A DNA stretch of 64,000 nucleotides, taken from Vibrio sp. 05-20-BW147. Its GTDB lineage: Bacteria; Pseudomonadota; Gammaproteobacteria; Enterobacterales; Vibrionaceae. Positions within the stretch are counted from its first letter, which is position 1; the number at the start of each line of letters is the position of its first letter. Below, piece after piece: positions 33,239-40,768 of this stretch. The notes under the pieces are model-generated. The model made no database searches. It had not been told where the DNA came from and saw only the letters and a list, made by a program, of their open reading frames with translations. The DNA is taken from positions 62,001 through 126,000 of the forward strand of contig NZ_SZTO01000011.1 in NCBI RefSeq assembly GCF_013369385.1, in the 5' to 3' direction. A program made the translations under genes and the position numbers.

Positions 33239-34937
33239 AAAAGAGGCTCTACACGACGCATTGGTGGAGCTAAAAAAAAGCAGAGAAATTGAGAAACGCT
33301 TAGCTGGAGAGAACAGCGCGATCCTCAGCGCAATTTCTGCAATGAGTGAAGCAAAAAATACACATGAAATATTTTTAGGCCTTCATCGCGTTCTCAATAA
33401 GTACATTGATTTTGATGATTTTGTCGTGATTACACGGCACAGTCGTCAGGAAAATTTTAAAACACTGCTCACCACAAATCAGGTTTTCAATGACACCGAA
33501 TGGAGTGACGGATCCAAGTTCAATAGGGTACTCAATGGTGAATGTATATTACTCTTTGAACCGATTGCATTGACTGAGTTTGAAAAACTCAACAGTTTCG
33601 TCAAAAGCCATATCAACTCAGTCTTACTGACCGGTATAAACGCACAAGTCACTCAATCAGTTATCTTATTGATCGGCAGTAAAAAAGGGCAGTTTAGTAT
33701 TGAATCAAAGGAAACGTTAAAACGCTTTCTTCCCCTTATTGAACGTGCCGTTATTGACATTGAAAATAAAGAAAAGTTACAACGTATCGTCGAATTAAGA
33801 ACGCGAGAGCTCGCGTTAGCGAGAGAGGAGTCTGAAAGAGCGAACCGAGCGAAATCCGAGTTTCTTGCTATGATGAGTCACGAGTTAAGGACGCCACTGA
33901 ACTCAGTACTTGGAATGTTAGACGTACTTAAGCAATCAGAGCTGTCGTTTGGGCACAATAATATGCTCTCTCAAATGGAAAACTCTGCTGAGTTATTACT
34001 AACCATTATCAGCGATATTCTTGATCTTTCAAGGATTGAATCAGGCGAGTTCTCCCTATCAGAGCAATGGATTAACATAAGTGACACTGTATCTTTTGTA
34101 ATTTCACAGCAACAGCACTCCGCACTTTCAAAAGGGCTAAAGCTTGATCTAGACATTTGTCTAGACTCCAACCGCCACTATTGGCTCGATCCAAGCCGCC
34201 TGTCGCAAGTATTATTTAACCTTGTAGGCAACGCCATAAAGTTTACACAGAAAGGCACCATTCATGTACTCGTTGAACTTGAAAGCGACAACTTAAACAT
34301 TCAGGTAAAAGACACCGGTATTGGAATCGAAAAAGATAAGCTACCATCTTTATTTACCGCGTTTAAGCAAGCGGACAGTTCCATTACGCGAAAATTTGGG
34401 GGAACTGGCCTCGGTTTGGCCATCACAAAGCATCTTGTCGAGTTAATGAGAGGCCAAGTCTACGTATCGAGCGTCTATGGTAGAGGTTCGACATTCACGG
34501 TACAAATTCCAGTAAAAAGCAGAAAACTGATCCGACGTAGCCTGATTTCAGATGTACGAAAACAAAGTTGCGCACTGAATGTCCTCGTAGTTGAAGATAC
34601 GCAATCAAATCAGATGGTTATCCAGTTGCTTTTAAACAAACTTGGTCACAACGTTTTTATTGCCAATAACGGCAGTGAAGCGATCGAATTTATCGAATCG
34701 AACACCGAAACACTCGACGTTGTCTTTATGGATGTTTCAATGCCAATAATGGATGGCTTGACTGCAACAAAAATCCTGAGAAAAAACGGGTTCGAAGTAC
34801 CCATCATTGCGTTAACCGCACACGCACTGGCTAGCGACAAGCAGAAGTGCTTGAGCGTGGGTATGGATAATTTTGTCGCCAAACCGGTTCGGAAACAAGA
34901 GTTAGCAAATGCGATAGAAGCTTTAATGGTCTACTAA
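33225..34937 (+). CDS. Hybrid sensor histidine kinase, VpsS-like
   Basis: A cytoplasmic hybrid kinase of about 570 residues. In order: an N-terminal coiled coil and GAF-like region (1-185), a coiled-coil linker, the H-box MMSHELRTPLNSVLGM (His near 219), the ATP-binding domain with GGTGLGLAI, and a receiver domain with the phospho-Asp in VFMDVSMP (near 503). No HPt domain or membrane helix is present, so phosphate must go to a separate HPt protein; V. cholerae VpsS acts through LuxU. The ATG at 33225 is preferred over a GTG at 33210. It overlaps the NosP-like gene. Confidence 0.87.
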   Translation: MTTFEKEALHDALVELKKSREIEKRLAGENSAILSAISAMSEAKNTHEIFLGLHRVLNKYIDFDDFVVITRHSRQENFKTLLTTNQVFNDTEWSDGSKFNRVLNGECILLFEPIALTEFEKLNSFVKSHINSVLLTGINAQVTQSVILLIGSKKGQFSIESKETLKRFLPLIERAVIDIENKEKLQRIVELRTRELALAREESERANRAKSEFLAMMSHELRTPLNSVLGMLDVLKQSELSFGHNNMLSQMENSAELLLTIISDILDLSRIESGEFSLSEQWINISDTVSFVISQQQHSALSKGLKLDLDICLDSNRHYWLDPSRLSQVLFNLVGNAIKFTQKGTIHVLVELESDNLNIQVKDTGIGIEKDKLPSLFTAFKQADSSITRKFGGTGLGLAITKHLVELMRGQVYVSSVYGRGSTFTVQIPVKSRKLIRRSLISDVRKQSCALNVLVVEDTQSNQMVIQLLLNKLGHNVFIANNGSEAIEFIESNTETLDVVFMDVSMPIMDGLTATKILRKNGFEVPIIALTAHALASDKQKCLSVGMDNFVAKPVRKQELANAIEALMVY

Positions 34938-34976
34938 TATAGAACCTTAAATCTTTGATTATAAGGTTCTATATTA
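34935..34976 (+). terminator. Perfect 15-base inverted repeat at the kinase stop
   Basis: Arms TAATATAGAACCTTA (34935-34949) and its exact complement (34962-34976) flank a 12-base loop. The left arm includes the TAA stop. It is followed by GGTATTTTATGG. It is AT-rich for a terminator but long and perfect, and most likely ends the nosP-vpsS transcript or protects its 3' end. Confidence 0.55.
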
Positions 34977-35239
34977 GGTATTTTATGGTAAATAGCACTT
35001 ATGTTTAATTGCATACTTAACACCGAAAATAAAAGCAAAGGGGCGAGTATCGAAATTTCATGAGCTTAGCGTTGTTCTTTATTTAACATAATATACATAA
35101 TGCGCACTGAGCCAGTGCTTCCGTAGGGCTACCAATCCACATAGCCAAGCCACCACAAGCTATTGAAATTCCGCTTAAACTGAGCCCATCATGCATTTAC
35201 TGAATCACTCAATGCGGATTGCGTGAAGCTATAACCAAC
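34938..35239. other. Gap between kinase and HDOD gene
   Basis: These 302 bases lie between convergent genes. They hold the inverted repeat at 34935-34976 and a possible 37-codon minus-strand reading frame at 35083-35196 that would encode a hydrophobic, cysteine-containing peptide. Nothing else was recognised. Confidence 0.5.
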
Positions 35240-36457
35240 TTACATAGACAGTGTTAAGCGTCCTGGCATTCTCGCTTGAATATCTTTGAGCGATGTTCCG
35301 GGCATTTGCACTTGAGCAAACCAATATGGTTTGTGCTTTTCTACAAATGCATTGCTGTGCTGTAATCCATCATAGATTGAGAATGCTCGGCCTTGCGCTA
35401 ATGCAGCCCCTGCAATACTTCTTTCCTCAACTGGCACTTTATCGATATCTTCCATCACTGCATTTTTAATAAACATCGCATTTGCTGGCCAATCCATAGA
35501 CTCCAAAACTCGTTTGGCAAGCTGTCCCTCAAGTTCGAAAATGATTTTGGGTAAAAAAGACATATTGGCGACCACCTCAGCGCAAGCGTAATACTCTTCA
35601 CGCATATCTTGCTCACGGTATTTGAGCATCATCTCAACTAAAGCATCTTCAAATGTATGCGTAAAATGGTTTGATGCGAGAAACTGACCAACCGTTCTCA
35701 GTACACCTATTAAAATGCCAGCATCAGGTTCTTTGAAGTTTGCATCTTGTAAGCGCATTCTGGTTACATTTGCGGTAACTATCATATGTTGCCACATTTT
35801 AGGAGCAATCAACTTGGTGTTCGCATCGGACCATTTGAGCATCGGCCTAGCCATCAGAACAGGGAAAAGTAAACGGCAATTTTCTATGCCCATCTGCCCT
35901 ATTGCAATCTTGGCATCGGTTACGCTTTTTGATGATTTCCCTATACGCTCACAGAACTTAGGATTCGTAACCAGATCTAAAATGCTGGAACTAAGCTGAT
36001 GACTCAAGGTCGTCAAAGTACTTAACTTGGAAAAGCTCAAGGATGGGGAGTAAGCAAACGAAGCGAGATGATCAAAGTTAGGAATGCCATTGAACAATTT
36101 GTCTATGGATGTGTTGAGCAGTTTTTCAACCATTAAGTACTCAGCATGACGGGTAACATCCACAACGACGCGTTTATGGGTATTTTGCCTTGCTTTTACC
36201 TGTTCACGCCGCTCAACCACTTTAGCCTGTTCACATTCTAATAAAATGCGTTGATTGCGAGTAATACGCTCATCTTCAGAAAAAATAACGTCTTCGCAAT
36301 AGCGACCTTGTAAACTAAGTAGGTTATCAACGTTAGACTGATCGAGAATGTATTTCATACTCACTAACCATTTGGCATGTCTAACATTAACCTCATTTGC
36401 CACTTGTTCCGCTGTTTCAATCGCTTCTTGTGTATACCGTCTGTTGGCGAGTAGCAA
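35240..36457 (-). CDS. HDOD-domain protein
   Basis: A 405-residue cytoplasmic protein with an HDOD domain at about residues 125-330, seen as LFNGIPNFDHLASFAY, KSVTDAKIAIGQMGIENCRLLFPVL and DAGILIGVLRTVGQFLASN. HDOD domains resemble metal-free HD phosphohydrolases and act in signalling or motility control; no output domain is attached. The N-terminal 120 residues are helical and charged. Translation appears to start at TTG (36457) behind AAGGGATACAGA. Its partner is unknown. It is convergent with the NosP/VpsS-like pair. Confidence 0.8.
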   Translation of the reverse strand: MLLANRRYTQEAIETAEQVANEVNVRHAKWLVSMKYILDQSNVDNLLSLQGRYCEDVIFSEDERITRNQRILLECEQAKVVERREQVKARQNTHKRVVVDVTRHAEYLMVEKLLNTSIDKLFNGIPNFDHLASFAYSPSLSFSKLSTLTTLSHQLSSSILDLVTNPKFCERIGKSSKSVTDAKIAIGQMGIENCRLLFPVLMARPMLKWSDANTKLIAPKMWQHMIVTANVTRMRLQDANFKEPDAGILIGVLRTVGQFLASNHFTHTFEDALVEMMLKYREQDMREEYYACAEVVANMSFLPKIIFELEGQLAKRVLESMDWPANAMFIKNAVMEDIDKVPVEERSIAGAALAQGRAFSIYDGLQHSNAFVEKHKPYWFAQVQMPGTSLKDIQARMPGRLTLSM

Positions 36458-36659
36458 ATCTGTATCCCTTTAAAGATTTATCACTAGTTTTAGTGTATTC
36501 CATAGAGACCAAAAATGAGAAACAAAAGTGATATTGCTTCCATTATTTAATCTTGAAATTGCCTACTCTGTCACTATAAGTCACTGACGATAATCGTTCT
36601 TGAACATCACATCGAGTAGTAAACGTTCACAACACACCATGTTTTCAATCAATTATTAA

Positions 36660-36986
36660 TTAGCTCGAGATGTGAATGACAATCATTCGTTCTGGTACCT
36701 TATAGCGAAATTTACTGCCGACTTTGATTGTTTGCTTCGCAAAGCGACATATTTTGGCATCCCCCGTCCCATTAACCTTCTCTACCACCGCATGCTTATC
36801 AGTGTGATGAAAGTAGACAACAACATCACAGTAGCCCGAATAGTGAACAAGTTGTTTATCGACTTTCTTTTGAACTGACTTTTTTAGCTTTAGCGCTATC
36901 GGGTTACGAGTGGAATCATCGGCATAAATTACATTTGGATAGAAAAATAAGAGAGATGCAAGAAGAAAAGTGACACTGTATCGCAT
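36660..36986 (-). CDS. Exported TolA C-terminal-like protein
   Basis: A 108-residue exported protein. The start at 36986 (MRYSVTFLLASLLFFYP, cut near YADD) has the ribosome site GGAAAA; an upstream ATG at 37037 would hide the signal. The mature part resembles the TolA C-terminal domain: YCDVVVYFHHTDK, then VNGTGDAKICRFAKQTI with the family's paired cysteines, then FRYKVPERMIVIHI. There is no membrane anchor or long helix as in TolA. It might bind Tol-Pal, colicin or phage proteins; this is inference. Confidence 0.65.
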   Translation of the reverse strand: MRYSVTFLLASLLFFYPNVIYADDSTRNPIALKLKKSVQKKVDKQLVHYSGYCDVVVYFHHTDKHAVVEKVNGTGDAKICRFAKQTIKVGSKFRYKVPERMIVIHISS

Positions 36987-37090
36987 GATTTTTCCAAATG
37001 AAAATACGATACAGTGCTCAGACCGGATAATATACATCGATTTGATTCAACTGCGTGACAGATTAATGGTAACTGCAATTGATATGTTTG

Positions 37091-37402
37091 TTAGGCGTGT
37101 TTCTTACCTTTGTTAGACTTAAATCCTTGGTGTGGAAATACGTTCCGGATTCTTTGCTGGACTTTCTTTGGCACTTGTTTGCTGAACACCAACTTTGCAC
37201 CAGTACGTAAGCTGTAAACTTTCATTTCACCATCAAAAGGAGTCTTCTCACCAATCTCCATTAAATTATGGCGAAAAGACGGTGGCAAGTTCCCTTTGAC
37301 TGAATGAATATGCCCTTCTTTAAAAGAAACCTTCAAAACTGGGCGGTCAATGGCCACTAGCCAAAAGATAACGATAGCGGCAACGATGATGACATACAAC
37401 AT
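37091..37402 (-). CDS. DUF3634-like small membrane protein
   Basis: A 103-residue protein with one N-terminal membrane helix (MLYVIIVAAIVIFWLVAI) and a basic cytoplasmic tail (VPKKVQQRIRNVFPHQGF). It looks like DUF3634 proteins of Vibrio and relatives, whose function is unknown; the family assignment is from memory. It lies 15 bases downstream of the matP stop and is probably cotranscribed with it. Confidence 0.7.
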   Translation of the reverse strand: MLYVIIVAAIVIFWLVAIDRPVLKVSFKEGHIHSVKGNLPPSFRHNLMEIGEKTPFDGEMKVYSLRTGAKLVFSKQVPKKVQQRIRNVFPHQGFKSNKGKKHA

Positions 37403-37417
37403 GCGTGTTCTCCTGCA

Positions 37418-37867
37418 CTAATCGGATAATAACTTGCTTAAGTCTTCTTTCAGAGTCGATACGGCTGCACTCGCCTTTTCGCTACGAGAAGCTTCACTCA
37501 GTAAATATTCAATCGCGTCGGACAATGTACAACCCAATTCATTCGCACGCGTCGATAGCTTTTCCCATACACGATAATCTAAATCGATGGATTTTTTCTT
37601 TGTATGGATCTGCTCTGCATTGAAATGGCGTTTGCGTTTAGCACGAATGGCTTGTTTGAGTTTCTTATCCAACTCTTCCGCCATGTGCAAATCAATCCAC
37701 TCGAGGACTTTGGTCGGCTCATGTTCTAACTTTCTTAGTTCAGAGACCGCATGGTCAGCTTCACTCGAATCAATATATTTAGTGATGGTTTCTCCATCCT
37801 TCCACTTACTGATCAAATACTGCCATTTCCACCCACATTCCAAGTTTTCGAGTTGTTGATATTTCAT
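37418..37867 (-). CDS. matP: Macrodomain Ter protein MatP
   Basis: MatP binds matS sites in the replication terminus and holds sister Ter regions at midcell through ZapB. The start is the ATG at 37867 (MKYQQLENLECGWKWQYL), the conserved N-terminus; an in-frame start at 37921 adds 18 unrelated residues. The 149-residue product has the four-helix part, then the ribbon-helix-helix with KKKSIDLDYRVWEKLSTRANELG, and a C-terminal coiled coil. It is divergent from lonH and fabA, as in enterobacteria. Confidence 0.95.
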   Translation of the reverse strand: MKYQQLENLECGWKWQYLISKWKDGETITKYIDSSEADHAVSELRKLEHEPTKVLEWIDLHMAEELDKKLKQAIRAKRKRHFNAEQIHTKKKSIDLDYRVWEKLSTRANELGCTLSDAIEYLLSEASRSEKASAAVSTLKEDLSKLLSD

Positions 37868-38056
37868 TTTTCCATGTCCTAGGCGCCGCTTAGGGTGACA
37901 GCGTAACCCAGGTGGGTTCATTTCTCAACAAAACGTGTTCGAAGGATAGAGAGAGATCAACTTTTTCCTCCCTCACCCTCCATTTAGCCGGATTTAACTG
38001 CAGATTTTGTTGGTTCTGATATACTCCGCTGCAATTAAAGTTTATGAAGAAAGTCA

Positions 38057-39700
38057 ATGAACCAAATTAACTGGCAAGCCGTTACGCCACAATTCGATCA
38101 ATTTGAATCGTCTTTTGCTAATCTTCACTCTATTGAGTTAACCCATTATTTTGAGCTACAAGAGCGTGCATTAGCAACATTCCGTCACTTTACCCTGCTT
38201 TCTGGATTGGCTCGTTTCTTGGTGATTAATTGTTGTGATAACTCTATCTATCGCGGTTTGGTTGAAGAAGGATTGAGCTCTATTGATCCTGAACTGGTGG
38301 TATTAAAAACAGAGACGCTGTCTCCTTCTCATCTCTTTGACTGTTATAAGCTTAGTGCTAATGGTGATGTCGAAATTATTACCGGATTGTTCTCGAAAGC
38401 TCGTGGTGGCATTGTCACAGTGTCGGCGAATTTGCTGCTTGCGAATCCGGGCTCTTGGCCAGCAATTAAGGCGGCAGTACTAGGCGAACCCCTACCCATA
38501 TCTCCATTAAAACCCGAGTGGCAATCATCGCACATGGAGCCGACTCACTACGACATAAAATTGGTCATTACGGGTGACCGTGGGCAATTGGCGGATCTTG
38601 AGTATCTTGATTCTGACCTCTTCTCATCAATGTCTTTGTTCACTGAGCTCGAAGAAGATTTTCACATTGGTGAAGAAAGTTTGGATTCCTATGTCGGCTA
38701 CATTAAATGGATATGTGAACGGTACCATCTCCCCAGTTTTGATCAGGATGCACTACGCCGTTTGTTGATTGCCGGCGTTCGTGAAACAGAAGACCAACAT
38801 TATCTTCCTCTCTCACCAATTTGGCTCCATCAATGGTTATCTCTGGCAGCTCTTGAATCGCAAGGCTATCAGATCAACGGTGAGCACATGGATACGGCCA
38901 TTGAGGAAAAATATTTCCGTGAGTCTTATCTCCCCCAACGCGCTATCGACGATATCCTTGATGGCCAAGTGATCATTGAAACCACCGGCGAGCAAATTGG
39001 CCAGATTAACGGTCTGACCGTGATTGATGTCGCTGGTCACCCGGTTTCTTACGGTGAGCCTGCTCGAATTTCTTGTGTGATCCATTTTGGTGACGGTGAT
39101 ATCTCTGACGTTGAACGTAAAGCCGAGCTTGGTGGAAATCTTCACGCAAAGGGTATGATGATCATGCAAGCACTCGTCAGCAGTGCACTTCAGCTAGACG
39201 CGCCATTGCCTTATTCTGCTTCTATCGTATTCGAACAATCTTACAGTGAAGTGGATGGCGATAGTGCGTCGCTTGCTGAATTCTGCTGCCTAGTCAGCGC
39301 CCTATCAGAGTATCCTATCAATCAGCAAATCGCGGTCACGGGTGCCGTGGACCAATTTGGCCGTGTACAAGCCGTAGGAGGCCTAAATGAAAAAATTGAA
39401 GGCTTCTATCAGGTTTGTAAGCATCAAGGTTTCACTGGCGAACAAGGGGTTATTTTGCCAGAAACGAACTTAAAACATCTGGCACTTCATAAAGAAGTGG
39501 TCGAAAGTATTAAGCTCGGTGAGTTTCATATTTGGGCGGTATCCGATGTTGAAGACGTGATCCCTATCATTATGAATAAGCCGTTTTGTGGCGAAGACGA
39601 AGATAGCGTGCTCAACAAAATTGCGGAAAGAATCGATAACTTTGCGAAGCATGATCATCCGCAAGGCTTTGTTCAATGGATTAAAAACTGGTTTGTCTAG
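38057..39700 (+). CDS. Lon-like protease LonH/YcbZ
   Basis: A 547-residue protein of the YcbZ/LonH type. The C-terminal third is a Lon (S16) protease domain: catalytic Ser in EVDGDSASLAE and Lys in GGLNEKIEGF. The N-terminal ATPase-like part has no Walker A (GxxxxGK[ST]) that I can find, so ATP binding is doubtful. Its role is little known. It lies upstream of fabA, with a FabR-like site between them, and is divergent from matP, the same order as E. coli ycbZ. Confidence 0.85.
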   Translation: MNQINWQAVTPQFDQFESSFANLHSIELTHYFELQERALATFRHFTLLSGLARFLVINCCDNSIYRGLVEEGLSSIDPELVVLKTETLSPSHLFDCYKLSANGDVEIITGLFSKARGGIVTVSANLLLANPGSWPAIKAAVLGEPLPISPLKPEWQSSHMEPTHYDIKLVITGDRGQLADLEYLDSDLFSSMSLFTELEEDFHIGEESLDSYVGYIKWICERYHLPSFDQDALRRLLIAGVRETEDQHYLPLSPIWLHQWLSLAALESQGYQINGEHMDTAIEEKYFRESYLPQRAIDDILDGQVIIETTGEQIGQINGLTVIDVAGHPVSYGEPARISCVIHFGDGDISDVERKAELGGNLHAKGMMIMQALVSSALQLDAPLPYSASIVFEQSYSEVDGDSASLAEFCCLVSALSEYPINQQIAVTGAVDQFGRVQAVGGLNEKIEGFYQVCKHQGFTGEQGVILPETNLKHLALHKEVVESIKLGEFHIWAVSDVEDVIPIIMNKPFCGEDEDSVLNKIAERIDNFAKHDHPQGFVQWIKNWFV

Positions 39701-39718
39701 TACTGATCGGAGTTGTTT

Positions 39719-39736
39719 AGCGTACACCTGTTCACT
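39719..39736. promoter_or_regulatory. FabR-like operator before fabA
   Basis: AGCGTACACCTGTTCACT matches the palindromic FabR operator pattern (AGCGTACA, two bases, TGTnCGCT) with small differences in the right arm. It lies 36 bases upstream of the fabA start. FabR represses unsaturated fatty acid synthesis. Confidence 0.6.
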
Positions 39737-39771
39737 AACATGCCACTGTCTAAAATTGGAGTTTACAAACA

Positions 39772-40290
39772 ATGCAGAATAAACGTGAATCATACACTCG
39801 TGAAGATCTTCTAGCCTCAAGTCAAGGTGAGTTATTTGGCCCTGGATACCCTCAATTACCAGCTCCAAATATGCTTATGATGGACCGAGTAACCAAAATG
39901 TCGGAAACCGAAGGTGATTTTGGTAAAGGTCTTATCCTTGCTGAGCTCGATATCAAACCTGATCTATGGTTCTTTGACTGCCACTTTCCAGGTGACCCTG
40001 TAATGCCAGGTTGTCTTGGCTTGGATGCGATGTGGCAGTTAGTTGGTTTCTTCCTTGGTTGGGTAGGCGGCAAAGGTAAAGGCCGTGCTTTAGGTGTTGG
40101 TGAGGTGAAGTTTACCGGTCAAATCCTCCCTACAGCGAAAAAAGTGACCTACGAGATCCACATGAAACGAGTGGTCAATCGTAAGCTTGTTATGGGATTA
40201 GCGGACGGTCGAGTTCTTGTCGATGGTAAAGAGATTTACGTCGCTAAGGATCTAAAAGTGGGTCTTTTCCAAGATACCTCAGCATTCTAA
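39772..40290 (+). CDS. fabA: 3-hydroxydecanoyl-ACP dehydratase/isomerase FabA
   Basis: FabA dehydrates 3-hydroxydecanoyl-ACP and isomerises the product to the cis-3 form, the entry to unsaturated fatty acids. The 172-residue protein keeps catalytic His71 ([12 protein letters not shown]) and Asp85 ([10 protein letters not shown]). A FabR-like palindrome lies just upstream. A terminator follows, so it ends its unit. Confidence 0.98.
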   Translation: MQNKRESYTREDLLASSQGELFGPGYPQLPAPNMLMMDRVTKMSETEGDFGKGLILAELDIKPDLWFFDCHFPGDPVMPGCLGLDAMWQLVGFFLGWVGGKGKGRALGVGEVKFTGQILPTAKKVTYEIHMKRVVNRKLVMGLADGRVLVDGKEIYVAKDLKVGLFQDTSAF

Positions 40291-40319
40291 GTAACACTCT
40301 TTGCAGTTATTTTGATGAG

Positions 40320-40343
40320 ACGGCCCTTTGGGCCGTTTTTCTT
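40320..40343 (+). terminator. Terminator of fabA
   Basis: ACGGCCC-ttt-GGGCCGT is followed by TTTTCTT, 30 bases after the fabA stop. Confidence 0.9.
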
Positions 40344-40373
40344 GAGCCTTCAGTTTTACTCAGCCCTACAATA

Positions 40374-40402
40374 GAAAAGACCCACATCGTGGGCCCTTCT
40401 TT
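40374..40402 (-). terminator. Terminator of rmf
   Basis: On the minus strand GGGCCCACGATGTGGGTC forms a CCCAC-gat-GTGGG hairpin followed by TTTTCTATTG. It lies 28 bases after the rmf stop. Confidence 0.7.
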
Positions 40403-40429
40403 AAAATCCTTCTGTGTTGTATGTGGACA

Positions 40430-40603
40430 TCATTTATAGAGACCAGAAAGTTTGTCACTTCTGGCATCACGCCAACCACCTAACCAATACGAACGAGCGT
40501 CCATCTGTTGATAAGGACATTCTTCCTGAGATCTACCGTTTAAGCCTGCCTTGTAGCCTTGGGATTGTGCTCGGTCTAGGCGATCACGCTTTTGTCTCTT
40601 CAT
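40430..40603 (-). CDS. rmf: Ribosome modulation factor
   Basis: RMF binds 30S subunits in stationary phase and drives formation of inactive 100S ribosome dimers. The 57-residue basic protein starts MKRQKRDRLDRAQSQGYKAG and contains GRSQEECPYQ and SYWLGGWRDAR, all conserved in RMF. The ribosome site GAGGTAGA precedes the ATG at 40603. It is convergent with fabA, the neighbour it also has in E. coli. Confidence 0.95.
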   Translation of the reverse strand: MKRQKRDRLDRAQSQGYKAGLNGRSQEECPYQQMDARSYWLGGWRDARSDKLSGLYK

Positions 40604-40720
40604 AATTTCTACCTCATACAGGTCCATTAGAACTAACGTACTACTGTGAAACTTTAGTGGAGCTTTTATGACTCCACTATTAAGAATTGACCAAACGAAG
40701 GGATTTCTCAAGCGATAAAA

Positions 40721-40755
40721 AAAGCACGGCTCCAAAACTGTGAAGCCGTGCTTAG
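40721..40755 (-). terminator. Terminator of the DUF3466 gene
   Basis: AAGCACGGCT and AGCCGTGCTT form a ten-base stem around a 12-base loop. The minus strand then reads TTTTTTATCG. It lies just beyond the end of the gene at 40769. Confidence 0.85.
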
Positions 40756-40768
40756 TTTAAAAAATAGC

